64,000 nucleotides of DNA from Sindora glabra (lineage: Eukaryota; Streptophyta; Magnoliopsida; Fabales; Fabaceae), in the NCBI GenBank assembly GCA_020226215.1, contig CM035232.1:50034179-50098178 (forward strand). Reading direction: 5' to 3'. The notes beneath the pieces are model-generated. The model saw nothing but the letters and a program-made list of their open reading frames with translations. It was not told where the DNA came from and searched no databases. The translations under genes were made by a program, and so were the position numbers. Each line of letters starts with the position of its first letter. Position 1 is the stretch's first letter. Shown in pieces: positions 35,924-48,545 of the stretch.

Positions 35924-37946
35924 TTTAGTGTTTAGTGGCTTTTCTTTTAGTTTTGCATGCTTAGAAGTGCGGACCGGAAATATATTTGCATTTTGCAAAC
36001 CTGGGGTCTCAAAGAAGCTTCTTTCTAATAGAAAAATATTTCTTTTCCTTAAAAATATAATATAAAAAGAAAAGTAGGATTGTGATTAGACAAGGATTTC
36101 ACGATTGAAATACTTTCTCCCACTTTCTCTGGTTATTATTTGCTTTTACTTTATCATCCTTAGTTGTCCCAAAGATTCCAACTGCTTCCATGTATTTTCC
36201 AAGGGGATTGGGTCTCAAATGAAAGAAATTCTAGCATAGTTTTATATTTTAATTATTAGTGGAAACTTGACTCAGGTTAACCAATTAATGCATTCGTTTT
36301 TCTGACTGTTCTTCCGTTATCTTTTGTTATCATTGAGTGGGGATGAATTACAAGGATATTGTTGTATTGTTTTAAATTAAATGCAAACCTTAAAATCATA
36401 GACTAAATAGTGGTAAACATTACAAAGTCTTCGTCAAAAAGTAAAGGCATTAGGTGTAGCTTACAATGCAATTAGGCAATAGAGTCCCTCTAGTTTGTTT
36501 CAATAAAAATAAATTTAATTCTATTATAATATTGAAATTTCAATATTATTATTTCTTAAAATATTAGTGTGATCTAAAGTAATAATGTGATATGTAACAC
36601 TTTATTGAGCAGATGTTACATGCAAGAAGTGTTCATTGGACTCCCATATCGCTTAAGGTGGAAATGTGCTCCCACTCAAATTGAAACTTTCAATAGAGAC
36701 GTATGCATTGTGACAATTGATTATAGCCCCATTCAATTATAAAAACAGACTCCATTAAACTCAAAATTTCATTAATAAACAAGTCCAATAAATATTTATT
36801 AACTCCATAGACATTCAGTAATCCTAAATGGGCCACCCTCTAAAAGTATGCATTCACTTATCAACAAGTCCAATAAACACTTAAAGTCCATTAGACATCA
36901 ACAATTGGTATAAAATAGCATAGAAAGTCCATTGTAAACCATTGTTTACCATAGAGATGGGCACTAGGTGATTAAGGTCAATTAGGATCACTTTTTCATC
37001 CAATTTATCCTAATTGTTGAAGGCCTTAATATAATCTAAAACCAACAGAACCCTACTACCCAGCCTCCCTAAACCGACACAATCAATTCATGTTGGGTTC
37101 GAGCAATTAATTTTAGTTGAAATGGGTAAAACTTGCCCTGAAATTGATAGAATTCATCCAAGTACTTGATTGCATATAACACACTGCTAAAATGAATTTG
37201 ATACCAAATTTAGTCCACAATGAAGGCCTCTAATGTCAAACACAAAATAAGTCACAATTTAATGATCAAATTACACAAAATCACAAACCAAATTTTGTTA
37301 ATAATATTTAGCACGAAACTTGTCCATTACAAAAATGCCAACATAATAACTAATATCAAAGTACCAACCAACCATCATAACTATAACATAAGCTATAAAA
37401 TCAAAGCTTATCACTTGCAAAAGTTTTGATATCATAGCATATTAGTATAAGCACTTCAATGGCTATTTTCTTATATCCACACTAAGCAATCGTTAATAGT
37501 TTGAAGCTTAAAATGTCCTAAAATCCAAAAAATCAACTAGTTACCTAAGTTAGCATGATTTTGTCATTCTCTACCATTGGCAATTTGTGTGTTAATATGT
37601 AAACTAATAGGCTACTATCAATTAAAAAAAAATGCTAGTCCCTATTACACTATTTACAATTATACTATGGATAAAGCCACAAAAGAGTGTGTGTGTGTGT
37701 GTGTATGAATTAGAACTAAAAGAATTGTAGTTAACATATCTATGTATACATGATGGTGCCTCCATTTACCATTAAACAAGGACATCATAAGTTTAAAGAA
37801 ATTTGCAAAATATGATAAAAAAAAAATGTTAATGACATTAGACTAAATTTGAAATTTAAAATGATATGATGAATTTATATTAATGTATGATAATAGATAA
37901 TATTAGAAAACATTGTTAACTTCTAATCAATAGGTAAAGGCTATAA
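35924..37946. other. Intergenic DNA flanking the hAT pseudogene
   Basis: No gene seen. AGAGATGGGCAC at about 36953 resembles a hAT terminal repeat opening, but no partner was found on the far side of the transposase. A (GT)n run lies at about 37686-37704. Confidence 0.4.
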
Positions 37947-40545
37947 TTATGATCCTTGCATGCCTTCTTGAGAACATCCTCCAACTGAGCTAGTACCAAT
38001 ATCTCCATTTGCTAAGATGTAGGTGCCACTTTTAATATATTTTTTTACCAAAAGAGCAGTTAGTATAAATAATGAAATAATAATACATGGCAATGGAATG
38101 ATGACAAATAAATACCTTTCTTTATTGCTTCATATGTTTTAATATTAATTATGTCAATCAAGTCTTGAATGGAATGTTTGTTAAGCTTCAACTAGTTTTG
38201 AGTGCATATAAGTGCTTATGCAATCATCAAGGATAAGGAACTCTTAAACACATCCAATATATAGCCCCTAGTGCTAAAGGTGGACTTGGAAGCTTTTGTA
38301 AAGAAAAAAAGAAAGAATCAATATATCTTTTGCTATTATTGACAACACTTAAAATCTATAGGCATTGATCCTCTACTAATCAAGGATGTCATAGTTGTCA
38401 CCCATTTGATCAATGCATGACTTACTAAGGTAACTCTCTAGATCATTTTCGGTGTCAGTGGTATCCTTTTTCTTCAAGTGACTCCAAAAAGCATTTATTT
38501 TTTGCTTTAAGTATGACTTTCATTTGTTGATTCACTATGACTAGATGTATCCCCCTATGAAAACTTTTGTCTCCTATCCTATCCATAGTAGGCTTTTCAT
38601 ACTCATTTGCATATTATTCATACATTCTCACTAGTGATATTTTCACCCTACTGGCCATGATGTCAACAAGTATGACTTTATAAATCTCTTCAAATGACCA
38701 AGCGATGTAGGCTAGCTTATACCTTTGATCAAGAGCATTTCCAATGAAAATTATAGAATTCATATTTCCTAGTAAGCCTCAATACTTTTCATACTTCATT
38801 TTCATCTCACTTACTATGGAGTACAAGATTGAACCGAAATTTTCAATAAATGTATAGGTTTGTTGCTCACTTGTTACAATAGAGATATGAATGTATAAGG
38901 AATTACAGGTGACAGTAAAGAAGCAAACAATGCAAGAGTAATATCATAGAATATTTTCAGAAGCTAGGTGAATGCCCTCACATTATCCTAATCCTTGTTG
39001 TTTTGAAGAGCCCTTTTCCTTTCAGAAGCTAGGTGAATGCCCTCACATTATCCTAATCCTTATTGTTTTGAAGAGCCCTTTTCCTTTCAAGTCTTCAAAG
39101 TAAGCTTGAAAGTCCACATCATCTTTTTCTAATATCTCAAAGGCTTTTTGAAACTATTGAGCTGTATCAAGCATTTGTATATAGAATTCCATCTAGAAGC
39201 AACATATTGGCATCAAACCTAAGAAAAAAGTCGATTATTATAATGATATTAATGCATTAATATTAACATTAATACAAGATAATAAATAAAGATAGAGTTT
39301 CACCTGGTGGCAATATTAAGACAAACTAAGCCTTTGTAGGACATATTCTTTGCCGCAACATCATCTTTGAATTTGGCAAGTTTAAAAAGAGATCACCTCA
39401 TATATCTAATAACATGTCTGATGACAGTAATGGAGTTATGGTAGTTCTTCAAACCCTTAGTCACAACCAAATTCAAAAAATGTGTGTAGAATGCAGCATG
39501 TGAATTATATCTCTATTTAGTATCAAACCATTCCAATTTCTCAACTTCTTTTATAGGTATGCTATTATTGTATCATTAAAGGTTGCATTATCAACTGTGA
39601 TTGTGAACACATTCTTGAAGCCCCTTCTTTCAAACATGTCTTAATTATTTTTCTTATTATTTCTCCTTTGTGGTTTGGAAGGAGAATGGAATTCAAAATT
39701 CTCTGTTGCAACTTCCAATCTCTATCAATGAAATAAGCAACCAAAGACATGTAATTTAGATTTTGTAATGATGTCCAGTAATTAGTAGTGAAGCACACCC
39801 TAGCACAATCCCTTTTCAACAAAGTTTGAAGTTTATATTTCTCCTGCAAGTAATCTAATAGCAATTCTTGGCTATTATCTTCCTTAAAGGAATATCTAAA
39901 TTTAAACAAAGCTTTTTGCACTTGTTTTTAAAGCCAACCCTTTCAATAACATTAGATAGTTGCTCATCACATATTATAAACAAAGTGATACTTTTCTTAC
40001 ATTCTTTCAAGTTAGCAACATGTGAAACAAAACTATTTAATTATTTTTTCACTACTTTTATTTTCAAATGACAAGATTGTTTAGGTGGGGTCATTTTCTA
40101 GTAAGGTAGGCATCTTTGGACATCTTGGAATGTGAGCAAGCATATTTGTTGTCTCATATGTCTTACTACCACACAAGAAGTGAATTCCATAATGAATGCA
40201 TTTGGTAGTAGGCTCAGTCACCTCATCCTTTGCTAGTTTTCAAAATGTTTCCTAAGTTAGTGATCATTTTTTAGTTTGAATCCTTGCTTTCTTGTTTGCA
40301 TTTGACTATCTACTTGTCACTTTCTTTCTTTTCTTTCCCTTGTTTGCACTTGTAGGAGCAGACAGAAGCTTTACATTACTTGAAGTAAGCTCTTTACCTT
40401 TATCAATTGAAGATAGTTAAGTAAGATTTGAACCAACAAAAAGAGATAGTTGTTATGTTGCAATAACAAGAGCATTTGATGGTTGGGGCACTGCTTCAAC
40501 AACATATGTATCTTTTGGTTCTATTTATTATTAGAACTTATAAAT
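37947..40545 (-). pseudogene. hAT superfamily transposase, BED-finger type, broken
   Basis: Reading the - strand, family blocks appear in order but in several frames. A BED-like finger lies at about 40270-40100 (KCIHYG ... MLAHIPRCPK; the second Cys of the first pair is missing). The core is at 39921-39565 (ARVCFTTNYWTSLQNLNYM, then FIDRDWKLQ), continuing as FTITVDNA, then a GLVCLNIATR block where the next Trp is a stop (TGA). The dimerisation region at about 38330-38180 has the STFSTRGYILD and SSLSLMI blocks. The last part reads through a possible intron (donor GTATTT near 38115, acceptor AG near 38030) to a stop at 37947-37949. Multiple frameshifts and stops make it dead. It resembles the RICESLEEPER-like plant hAT group. 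Confidence 0.88.
38958..39087 (-). repeat. 65-bp direct tandem duplication inside the hAT pseudogene
   Basis: Two adjacent 65-base units (38958-39022 and 39023-39087), each starting CAGAAGCTAGGTGAATG, differ at about one base (CCTTGTTG against CCTTATTG). 65 is not a multiple of 3, so this duplication alone shifts the frame. Confidence 0.95.
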
Positions 40546-41548
40546 TTGAACCCAAAGAGGAACATTAGCAATCACTGAATAATAAGGAAGACAACAATAT
40601 AACTTGAAATTAAATTATACATTTGGAAGCACACAAAGCATAAATTAAATATTTGCATAAAAAATTAATATTTATAGCACCACTGGCTCCATAAAAATTT
40701 AATATTTGTAGCACCATTATCGTTAATCTAACCTTTTCTGTTATACATAATACATAATATATACAATACACATAAATAGAGATTATAATGGTTCAATATT
40801 ATAAATAAACAGACACAACATTTAAATAGGGTTCATTTATGAACAAAAATTAATATCAATTGGCATTGACATTTATAACATTTAAACAAGGTTTTTGGAT
40901 CTGTATCGTATAATGTATGCAATGAATTTGGGTCGCTATTTCTCATTTGTTTTGTTTAATTTAACCATTGAAATGATTTTTTTTCCCCCACATAACCTCT
41001 GAAATGAACTGGCTAACCTATCCATAATTATTATTAATGGTTTATTCATCCTTAATTAAAAAATAACATTATAGTATAAAATAATTAATTTAAAATCAGA
41101 TTAATACGTAGGTCAAATTATTCACGTTTGGATAGAAATTATCATTAGTTAATCCATTTGTTGTCAGCTTCAAGATTGAAGATATCTATTGAATATAATA
41201 ATAGATATACATAACGTGTATATTTACTTCAATATAATAAAAAATTATAATTTTTATTATTTTTAAATTATAAAATTTAATATTTAATGAATATGATTCT
41301 TGTTAGTATCTAAATAATAAAATTGGTAGTTAAATTTTCTATTTAAAAAAATAAAAATGGATGTTATAATTATACTATTATATAGGTAATTGTCATAGAA
41401 AATTTTGATGCAATACTTTAGTCTCCATTTTATTTTTCTTCCCACGATCCCTGTAGGCAGTATTTGCCTATCCGGCAGTAATATTAAACCAATAAATGTG
41501 ACTAATTCCAAATCATAATATTAGATTACCATAATCTCTGTTTATGTG

Positions 41549-41640
<92 letters not shown>

Positions 41641-42289
41641 TTACCATAATATTATTAATTACCAAAATATTAATATAATAACAAGGCAAATTCATTAATT
41701 ATAGACATAGACATAACAAACTACCATTTAATGCAAACATGGTTCATTTATGAACACTAATAATCTAACATAACAGTCTAAAAATTAATGACTAATGAAC
41801 AGGCACAACATTTAATTTGTCATGAGCATTGGATACACTCAATTCATCGTTTTCTACAATTGCAACAACATTTCATTTCTTGAATTCAAGGTAGTCGAAC
41901 AAGTTCAAATTTCAATCAATCATTTTCTCCAATTGCAAAAACATGTAATTTAAAACTTCCCAATGACAAATTTGTTCAGATATTCACACTCAACACGCTT
42001 TTGCCTTTCTGGCTTGACTTTTTTGCCATAACAGAGTAGAGCCAGGTCAACCATAGAAGACCAAGATAGATAGAGTAGAGGAGCACCCCAACCCAAAAAC
42101 TTGGCAACCAAAAAATTCAATTAACCCACAACGGCACAGCACAATGTCATAATCTATAAATTTCAACCTGAAATTACAAATATTTTTCTCAACTGGAACC
42201 AAATTGGAACAAAATAATTCAATCTGACTGTAATTGTAAACTTTAGAACCATAGTTTGATAATACCTTAAATCCCAACCAAATTAAGAA
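40546..42289. other. AT-rich DNA with 85-bp (TA)n
   Basis: No gene seen. A perfect TA run lies at 41552-41636. Two related strings with CACAACATTTAA and GGTTCATTTATGAACA at about 40812-40846 and 41740-41815 suggest a small local duplication. Confidence 0.5.
41552..41636. repeat. (TA)n microsatellite
   Basis: About 42 uninterrupted TA units. Confidence 0.97.
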
Positions 42290-42865
42290 GAATCAAAACA
42301 AATGCACTGGGAAAAGATTTCTAACGCGGGAAGGGAATCTTCCACAGCTTCGCTTCACACCGGCTTTAATTGGGACACCCCAGTTGACGGGATGCTGAAG
42401 GACTCCGGCGCTAATGGGGCGGCAGACAATGATGGACAGTGGAGTTGCGGCATGGAAAGGCGAGACGCTCAGGTGGTGCTGGCTGTGCGCAGGTACCCGA
42501 GCTCCGAAGAAATCACTGGCTTGGGAAATGAAGTGAGAAAATGGGCTTGGGAAGGGGGACCACTGCCACTGGACGAGACATTTTGTAATCCCTCGAGTGT
42601 CCCAGTTTGGCTTCAAAACGACGTCGTTTGGTTTTTAATCGGGTTGGGTCGAATAGAGGCTTCCAACCTGAATCCGCCTGATTTTCTTCTGCTGATCCAA
42701 TTTTTTCAACCGGTCCAACTGATGTTCTATTGCATACCCGACCCAAACCGCCTAATTTCAGGTTCGGGAGGGCAGTTTGGGCCAGGCCAGCGGAAATGTT
42801 CCTCCTCTAGTTTACCATTTAAATTAAACGCCTCAAACTTCAAATACTTCAAGGTTTTACAATAA
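42290..42865. other. GC-rich island with overlapping open frames on both strands
   Basis: This is the most GC-rich stretch outside the DUF247 gene and the solo LTR. A 187-residue frame on the + strand (42302-42865) and frames of 107 and 77 residues on the - strand (42293-42616, 42513-42746) overlap, so at most one could be real; none resembles a known family. An AACGACGTCGTTT palindrome at about 42617-42629 and a possible donor-like AAGGTATT on the - strand near 42270 would fit a promoter or first exon of a gene read leftwards. This is unproven. Confidence 0.4.
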
Positions 42866-43425
42866 AACCCTAAACCTGTTAACCCCTTTTTCCTCCAGCA
42901 AACATATGAAGTAGAAATATGTAGGCCCGGTGGGTTTACGAACTACCTACGGATGCGTGAGAAGATAGGCTTTTCATATTATACCCCGTTTTAAGCGCAA
43001 GTTTAAACCCACGTGGATAGAAATTCATACGGTAATGCGTCAGCCAATCGGTAATTGAAGTACTTTTTTTCTTTCTATTTTTTGTCATTCCAACGACCCA
43101 TCCTTACCCAGCCAACTCTCATAAAAGCCCATTAATCAAGAGAAGAAAGATCCAGTTAATTAATGACTTCTGACCCATCCACAATTCCCAAAAACTAAAC
43201 TAATAACTTAGGGAAATAAAAAAAATTAATAATAAAGGGTTTATTTTGGTAGAACCTTCAAAAATCACTGTATTTATACGGTTTCTTGCAAGTTTTGTGA
43301 GAAAAATTATATAATACTCGTAATATTTTATATAAAATATGCAATTTTTTATATGATATAAATTATAAAGCATGTAATTGTTTATATAAAATTTAAAATT
43401 TTTAAAATTTTCATAATCTTATTTA
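42866..43425. other. Intergenic DNA
   Basis: Unique-looking sequence grading into AT-rich DNA. No gene recognised. Confidence 0.45.
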
Positions 43426-43899
43426 TAAATCTTTGAAAAAATTGCATTTTATTCCCTTCAATTATGGGATTGTCGGATTTTACCCTATTAAATTATTGAA
43501 ATTTAGATTTTATCTTTTTTAATTTTATAAAATTTGAATTTTATCTCCATTATTACCAATTTAACGGAATTTATTTTGAAAACTGTTGTTATCATATTTC
43601 ACTTAGCAGCAATTAAAAACCACCACTATGTTCATTAATTTTTAAAAAAAAATTTACTTATCAACGGTTATGAACTACTAATAAAGATGATAGCGTTAAT
43701 TTTTAATCACTGTTAAGTGTTATGGCTATTAAATTAGTAACGGTGGGAGTAAAATTCAAGTTTTATAAAGTTGAAAGAGAGTAAAATTCAAGTTTTAGAA
43801 AGTTGAAGGGGGTAAAATCCAAGTTTCAATAGTTAAAGGGGATAAAATCTGACAACTCCATAGTTAAAAGGGATAAAATATAATTTTCTCTAAATCTTT
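43426..43899. mobile_element. 456-bp fold-back MITE with 9-bp target duplication (Mutator-like)
   Basis: The element proper is 43435-43890. It is flanked on both sides by TAAATCTTT (43426-43434 and 43891-43899), a perfect 9-bp direct repeat. Its arms start GAAAAAATTGCATTTTATTC and, reverse-complemented from the right, GAGAAAATTATATTTTATC, and run inverted for about 130 bases. The right arm contains an extra ~33-base repeat (AAAATTCAAGTTTT-AAAGTTGAA units). No coding capacity. Nine-base duplications are typical of Mutator-like elements. Confidence 0.88.
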
Positions 43900-44059
43900 T
43901 AATATGTTATATCTTTATAAATAATATGAGTACAATAATGAGAGAGGATTTAAATATCTTTATAAATATGTTATAACCAAAATTGTACATATATATGGTG
44001 ACATAAAATTTTATTCACAAATCTTGAGATAAACACATCATAAATGATGTCATATGCAT

Positions 44060-46090
44060 TAACTCCTATTGACCCAACACATTAATGGGCTTTATGCTAA
44101 CCCATACAATACATGTGTTCAACAAAAGTTTTTACTACTAAACCCTTAGTTAGCAGATTCATGAGCATACAATCTATAAAAATATGTTCAATAATAGTAA
44201 TATGCTTACGCACCTTCTTTTTCATATAGTGGTATTTCACATCAAAATTGTTTTGAACAAGTGAGAAAGTGAAACTTATAGTAGCAGAGTTGTTGCAAAA
44301 GATTTTCAAGGGCTTGATAATACTTTTTACAAGATGGAACTTGAAAAGATAATTTCCTTAACTATACAACTTGACAAGAAGTTTCATAACAAGTTACATA
44401 CTCCGCTTCCATGGTGGAGGTAGTAACAATTGTCTGCTTAATGTTTTTTCGTGACAGAACACCTCTAGCCATCATGAAGATCTACCTAGATGTAGACTTT
44501 GAATTATCTAGAGAATCGGTATAACCTGAGTTTAAGTAGCCTATAATGCTGAGATCTCTTGATCTTTTATATGTCAAGATGAAAGACTTCATACCCTATA
44601 GGTACCTTAGAACTCTCTTTATAGCATTTTAGTGTCTTTGACTTGGATGAATACAATATCAAGTTATAAACATATCTAAGCATACATTAGGCTGCTTACA
44701 ATTGACGTATATGGAACCTTGTCAATTTTTTTCTTTTTTTCATAGGTTTGAGGACATTAGACTTTTGTAAACACTTCACCCTTCTACATAGGTGAAATAG
44801 CTTGATAGCAAATAAACATATTAAAATTTTTCAAGATTTTCTTAATATATGACTTCTAAGACAAGCTAAGAATACCCTAAGACCTATCACAAAGAATCTC
44901 AATGCCTAGAACAAATAAGGCATTTCCTAGATCTTTCATTTAAAAATGATATGATAGCTATTGTTTGGTTTTAGTTAGTAAGTTCAAGTTATGGCTTGCT
45001 AGGAAAATGTCATCTATATATAAGACTAGAATTACAAATTTGCTAAAATTATACATTATATAAATACACTGGTTTACACTATTCTCCCCAAATTTGACAA
45101 AGGTAATTATCTCTTGAAACTTAAGATACCATCATCAATAAGCTTGTTTTAAACTATATATAGATTTCTTCAATTTACATACTAAGTGCTCTTTACCTTT
45201 CTCTCAAAATCCATTTTCCTACTTCATGTACATGATTTCATATTGATCACCATTCAAGAATGTGATTTTCACATCAATCTAGTGTAGCTCTAAATCAAAG
45301 TAAGTAATAAGAATCATGACAATTTTGAAAGAATCTTTTTTTTATATTAGTGATAAAGTTTCTCTATAATCTATTCCTTCTCTTTAAGTGTAGCCTTTAG
45401 CCACAAGTCTGGCTTTACATCTCTTAATCTGGCCTGAAGCATTTCGTTTGTTCTTGAAAATCTATTTACATCTAACTAACTTGTAATTTGTAGACAATTA
45501 CACAAGATCCCACACTTGATTTTTATCCATTAAAGCTAGTTTATCTTCTATTACAACGATCCATTGAGGAGAATTAGAACTAGACATTAGATGAAAGAAT
45601 GTAATAAGATTAGTATCTTTATTCAAATTATACTTTTTTCCCTATAAATACATCATGTAATCATTTAATATTGCTAGTTTGCACTCTCTAAGTAATCTCC
45701 TTAAATGAACTTCTTTATTAGACTCCTCATTTTCCCCCAAAGGTTGTAAGATATCATGTTATGGAGGACTAAAAAATGAAGAACTAGTAGATTGAGATAC
45801 TAAAGGAATGATTATTTTTTCTTCTTTGAAATTTGTAATTTATGTTATCTAATAATATTTAACTCATACAAAAAATGAATGGTTTTGTTAGATTCAATAA
45901 CCCAAATGGTATGAGTTACACAATAGAACTTATTGCCTTTAAAGCCAACACAAAAACTAATAAAGAGCCTATATATTATTTTAGAATCAAGTTTCTTGAC
46001 AGCAAGAATGTGAAGCTTCACTTTTAATTTATAGTCTCAAACAAGGAAATGACTCAAAGTTAGTTTCTTACCATTCAATAATTCATATAG
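44060..46090 (-). pseudogene. Second Ty1-copia element, integrase C-terminus to RNase H
   Basis: Read on the - strand, this shows integrase C-terminal sequence (46085-45870; YELLNGKKLTL, then the KLD-K-I block and a GNKFYC string), reverse transcriptase (about 45610-44650; IEDKLALMDKNQVWDLV, KARLVAKGYT, DVKITFLNGD, and YIDDIFLAS in place of YVDD), and RNase H (44520-44097; TSTMEAEYVTCYE, then CNN for the usual CDN, LLTKGL). Many stops and shifts. It is related to the first element: the sequence after RNase H also resembles it. The rest of the element lies beyond the solo LTR at 48541-49690. Confidence 0.87.
46086..46090. other. Target-site duplication (left) of solo LTR
   Basis: TATAG, repeated exactly at 48541-48545. 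Confidence 0.9.
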
Positions 46091-47239
46091 TGTAATATCC
46101 TGAATTTTTTTTAATTCTGCTATTTGAATCTCTAAATTCTGAGGCTGTAGAAATAAAGAGCACGTTTGAATTAGCTTGGTGGGTGAATCTCAAATTGAAA
46201 GGAATTAAGAGTGTAAAGGTAAACGAAATTTTGAAGGAAAAAGGGATAGTAGGAAAAGAATTAATTTTCCTAAACAGTATAGATGATCAGAGGAGGTTAG
46301 AAAATCCTAAAAAGGGGAGTTGTCTAAGTTTAACAGTGTAAGGATTTTTAAACAGACAGAAACCCTATGGACTAAATTGCAAAAGTGCAAAATCGGTGTG
46401 GTTAAAGTGGAAAATAACCAAGAATTTGGGATATACTATGAATAACTAAGAATTTAGGGTGTGATATATGATTTTCTCTTAGTGAGACCAATAGACACAT
46501 GACAAGTGTCATTGTTAGAAAAGAATGGCAAGAATAGCCTTATTAAGTGGTGAAAAAGGATTAAAATACCCTTGAAAATTTCAAAAAGGACCAAAACACC
46601 CTTGAAGCTTCATGAAAGCTCTTCTTCCTTCTCCTTTCTTCTCCAAGCTGCAAAACGCCTCCATGAAAGCTCCAAAAACGTGCAAGAGAGAGAAGGAAGA
46701 GAGAGAAATCTTCTTTTGAGTTTTTCACCCAAAAATAGTGAGAATTAGGCTTAGTTGTAGAAGGGAAAATTGCTCTTCTCATCAAGCTCTATCCATTGGT
46801 GTGTTTAGATTGAAGAAAGCTCAAGTTTGCTCAAGCTTGGAGAGCTCTAAGTGAGGATTTTCAAGTTACAGCAAGAGGTAAAAATGTTTTCCTCTAAGAG
46901 CTCTTTAATGTACTCATTTTAGTTTCTTGAAATCTTGATGTTGGTGTGGACAAAGGTGGTTGACCATGGAGTTTTGGATGAATTGAACATGTCTAATGGT
47001 GTTTTGGATGTTGTTATGTTGATCTATGGCTTGGGTTTGGTGTAAAAATAACAAGAAACCATGATGTACACACTAGGGTTTTAGAGGCATAATGGTGCAT
47101 GTGTGGAAATTGGCATGATTTAAGCTAAATTGATGAAATTAAGATGAAATTTTGAATTATGAAAGTGTGTATGAAATTTTCCTTTTGAGAAGCTAAAACC
47201 GTGAATATGGAAAAGAAGGAAGAAATGAGTTTTAGCCAT

Positions 47240-47460
47240 TTAAATTGTGTTTTTGGAAGACTGGTAATGTACAGGGGGTAGAACACGGCCCATGTTGTAC
47301 CCCGTGTTCTTTGTCGAAGGCTGATCAGTAATGTACACGGGGTAGAACACGGCTCGTGTTTACCCCCGTGTTCTTCTCTGAGCAAGCCAGTGAAGCCTCG
47401 AAGTGATCCAGTAAGAAACACGCCCCTTAACACGGGGTATGGGAACCCCGTGTACTTTGT
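47240..47460. repeat. GC-rich hairpin-forming repeats in the solo LTR
   Basis: Three diverged units of about 65-75 bases each contain ACACGGGGTA ... TACCCCGTGT-type inverted halves (near 47265-47310, 47330-47375 and 47415-47455). Each can fold into a stem. Confidence 0.75.
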
Positions 47461-47858
47461 TAAGTAAACATTTTGGCTTTGATTCTTCAGGATTTGCACG
47501 GTTTTGCCTTTAGATCCTTTCCTAATGCTCATATATGTCATTTCAAAGCCTAAAAACAAAATATAAGAATGCATTTGTGCATCTATCAATATGGAGGAAG
47601 TAAAGAATACATGAAGTTTAAGGGAAATGATGATGTTCTAATAAGAACTATGATGTGTATTTATATAGACTAAGGAGTGACAAGTTGGAAAGGCAAGAGA
47701 AATTGTGAAAAAGTTTTTAAGTGAGGGCAAGGAAACATCACCATTGGAAGCTTATAAAAGGTAGCTAGCTTTATCCTTAAGCTTTGTTTTCTATTTACAT
47801 GATTTTATGTAGTTTATGCCATTGTATGGAATGTGTATGAAATTGCTGTGTGCGCATT

Positions 47859-48045
47859 CCGGGAAGACAGTAAAATACTGTGTTAGGCCTATGGTTCGAG
47901 TTCCCCGGGATGATAATGCAATTGCTGTGTGCGGTACCTATGGCCCGATACCTCGGGAAGACAGTGAAATGCTGTATGTTAGGCCTTTGGCCCGAGCACC
48001 CCGGGAAGACAGTGAAATGCTGTATATAGGCCTAGGTACGATTTT
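47859..48045 (+). repeat. ~47-bp tandem array, 4 units, in the solo LTR
   Basis: Units start at about 47859, 47905, 47953 and 48001 and share CCGGGAAGACAGTGAAATGC followed by TGT-TTAGGCCTATGGCCCGAG. Because 48 is a multiple of 3, a periodic ~16-residue peptide appears in one frame; this is an arithmetic effect. Confidence 0.9.
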
Positions 48046-48540
48046 CTGTGATGGCCATCTAGATATTTATAGAAGTCCTTAAATGGGCTTGATGATTGCT
48101 GCGTATAGTGCATATTTCTTACAATGGTATTGAATGGGATGATAAATTATTAATTGTTTTTAAAATGTACGTTTTATTTGCTTAAGGATCTGGAATGGCT
48201 TGATATATTTATGGTAATAACTAGCTACTAGGAAACTTTGTTTCTTATGTTTTTGTCTTGTTACTAACCATTCCAGGTGATGCTTCTAGAGACCTTCTTA
48301 ACAAAGGAGAGTAGAGTTTTGAAATTGTATTTAAAATGTGTATATAGTTGGTGATGGAATATGTGATGGATGTATACTTTGTAAGTTAAACATTTTGTTT
48401 AATTACATAACTCTTGCCTATGTTGTATGAAATACAGGAATTTGAGGCATTGTGCGCTAGTTTAAAGTAAAAAGGCAAATTAGTATTCAATAATTACCTA
48501 TTTATCGAGGATTAAGGTGTTATTAAGTAAGGGAGTTACA

Positions 48541-48545
48541 TATAG
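48541..48545. other. Target-site duplication (right) of solo LTR
   Basis: TATAG, identical to 46086-46090. Confidence 0.9.

Larger units (their letters stand above)
46091..48540 (+). mobile_element. Solo LTR, 2450 bp, inserted in copia integrase
   Basis: It starts TGTAATATCC and ends GGGAGTTACA (TG...CA, with short inverted TGTAA/TTACA), and is bracketed by a perfect 5-bp duplication TATAG. No second long terminal copy, polyprotein domain or priming site lies inside, so it is read as one LTR left after recombination. Long LTRs opening TGTAACACCC-like are usual in plant gypsy elements, so a gypsy origin is likely but not proven. The open frames inside it (46561-46785, 47125-47589, 47816-48082) are not genes. 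Confidence 0.88.

Noticed and set aside
36951..36965. AGAGATGGGCAC as left terminal repeat of the hAT element
   Set aside because: No matching inverted copy or 8-bp duplication found to the right of the transposase.
42302..42865. 187-residue open frame on the + strand
   Set aside because: Overlaps other open frames on the opposite strand in a GC-rich island, where long frames arise by chance; no family resemblance.
47125..47589. 154-residue open frame on the - strand
   Set aside because: Lies wholly inside the solo LTR, has no domain, and covers the hairpin repeats.
47816..48082. 88-residue open frame with 16-residue periodicity
   Set aside because: It is the translation of a 47-48-bp minisatellite within a solo LTR.
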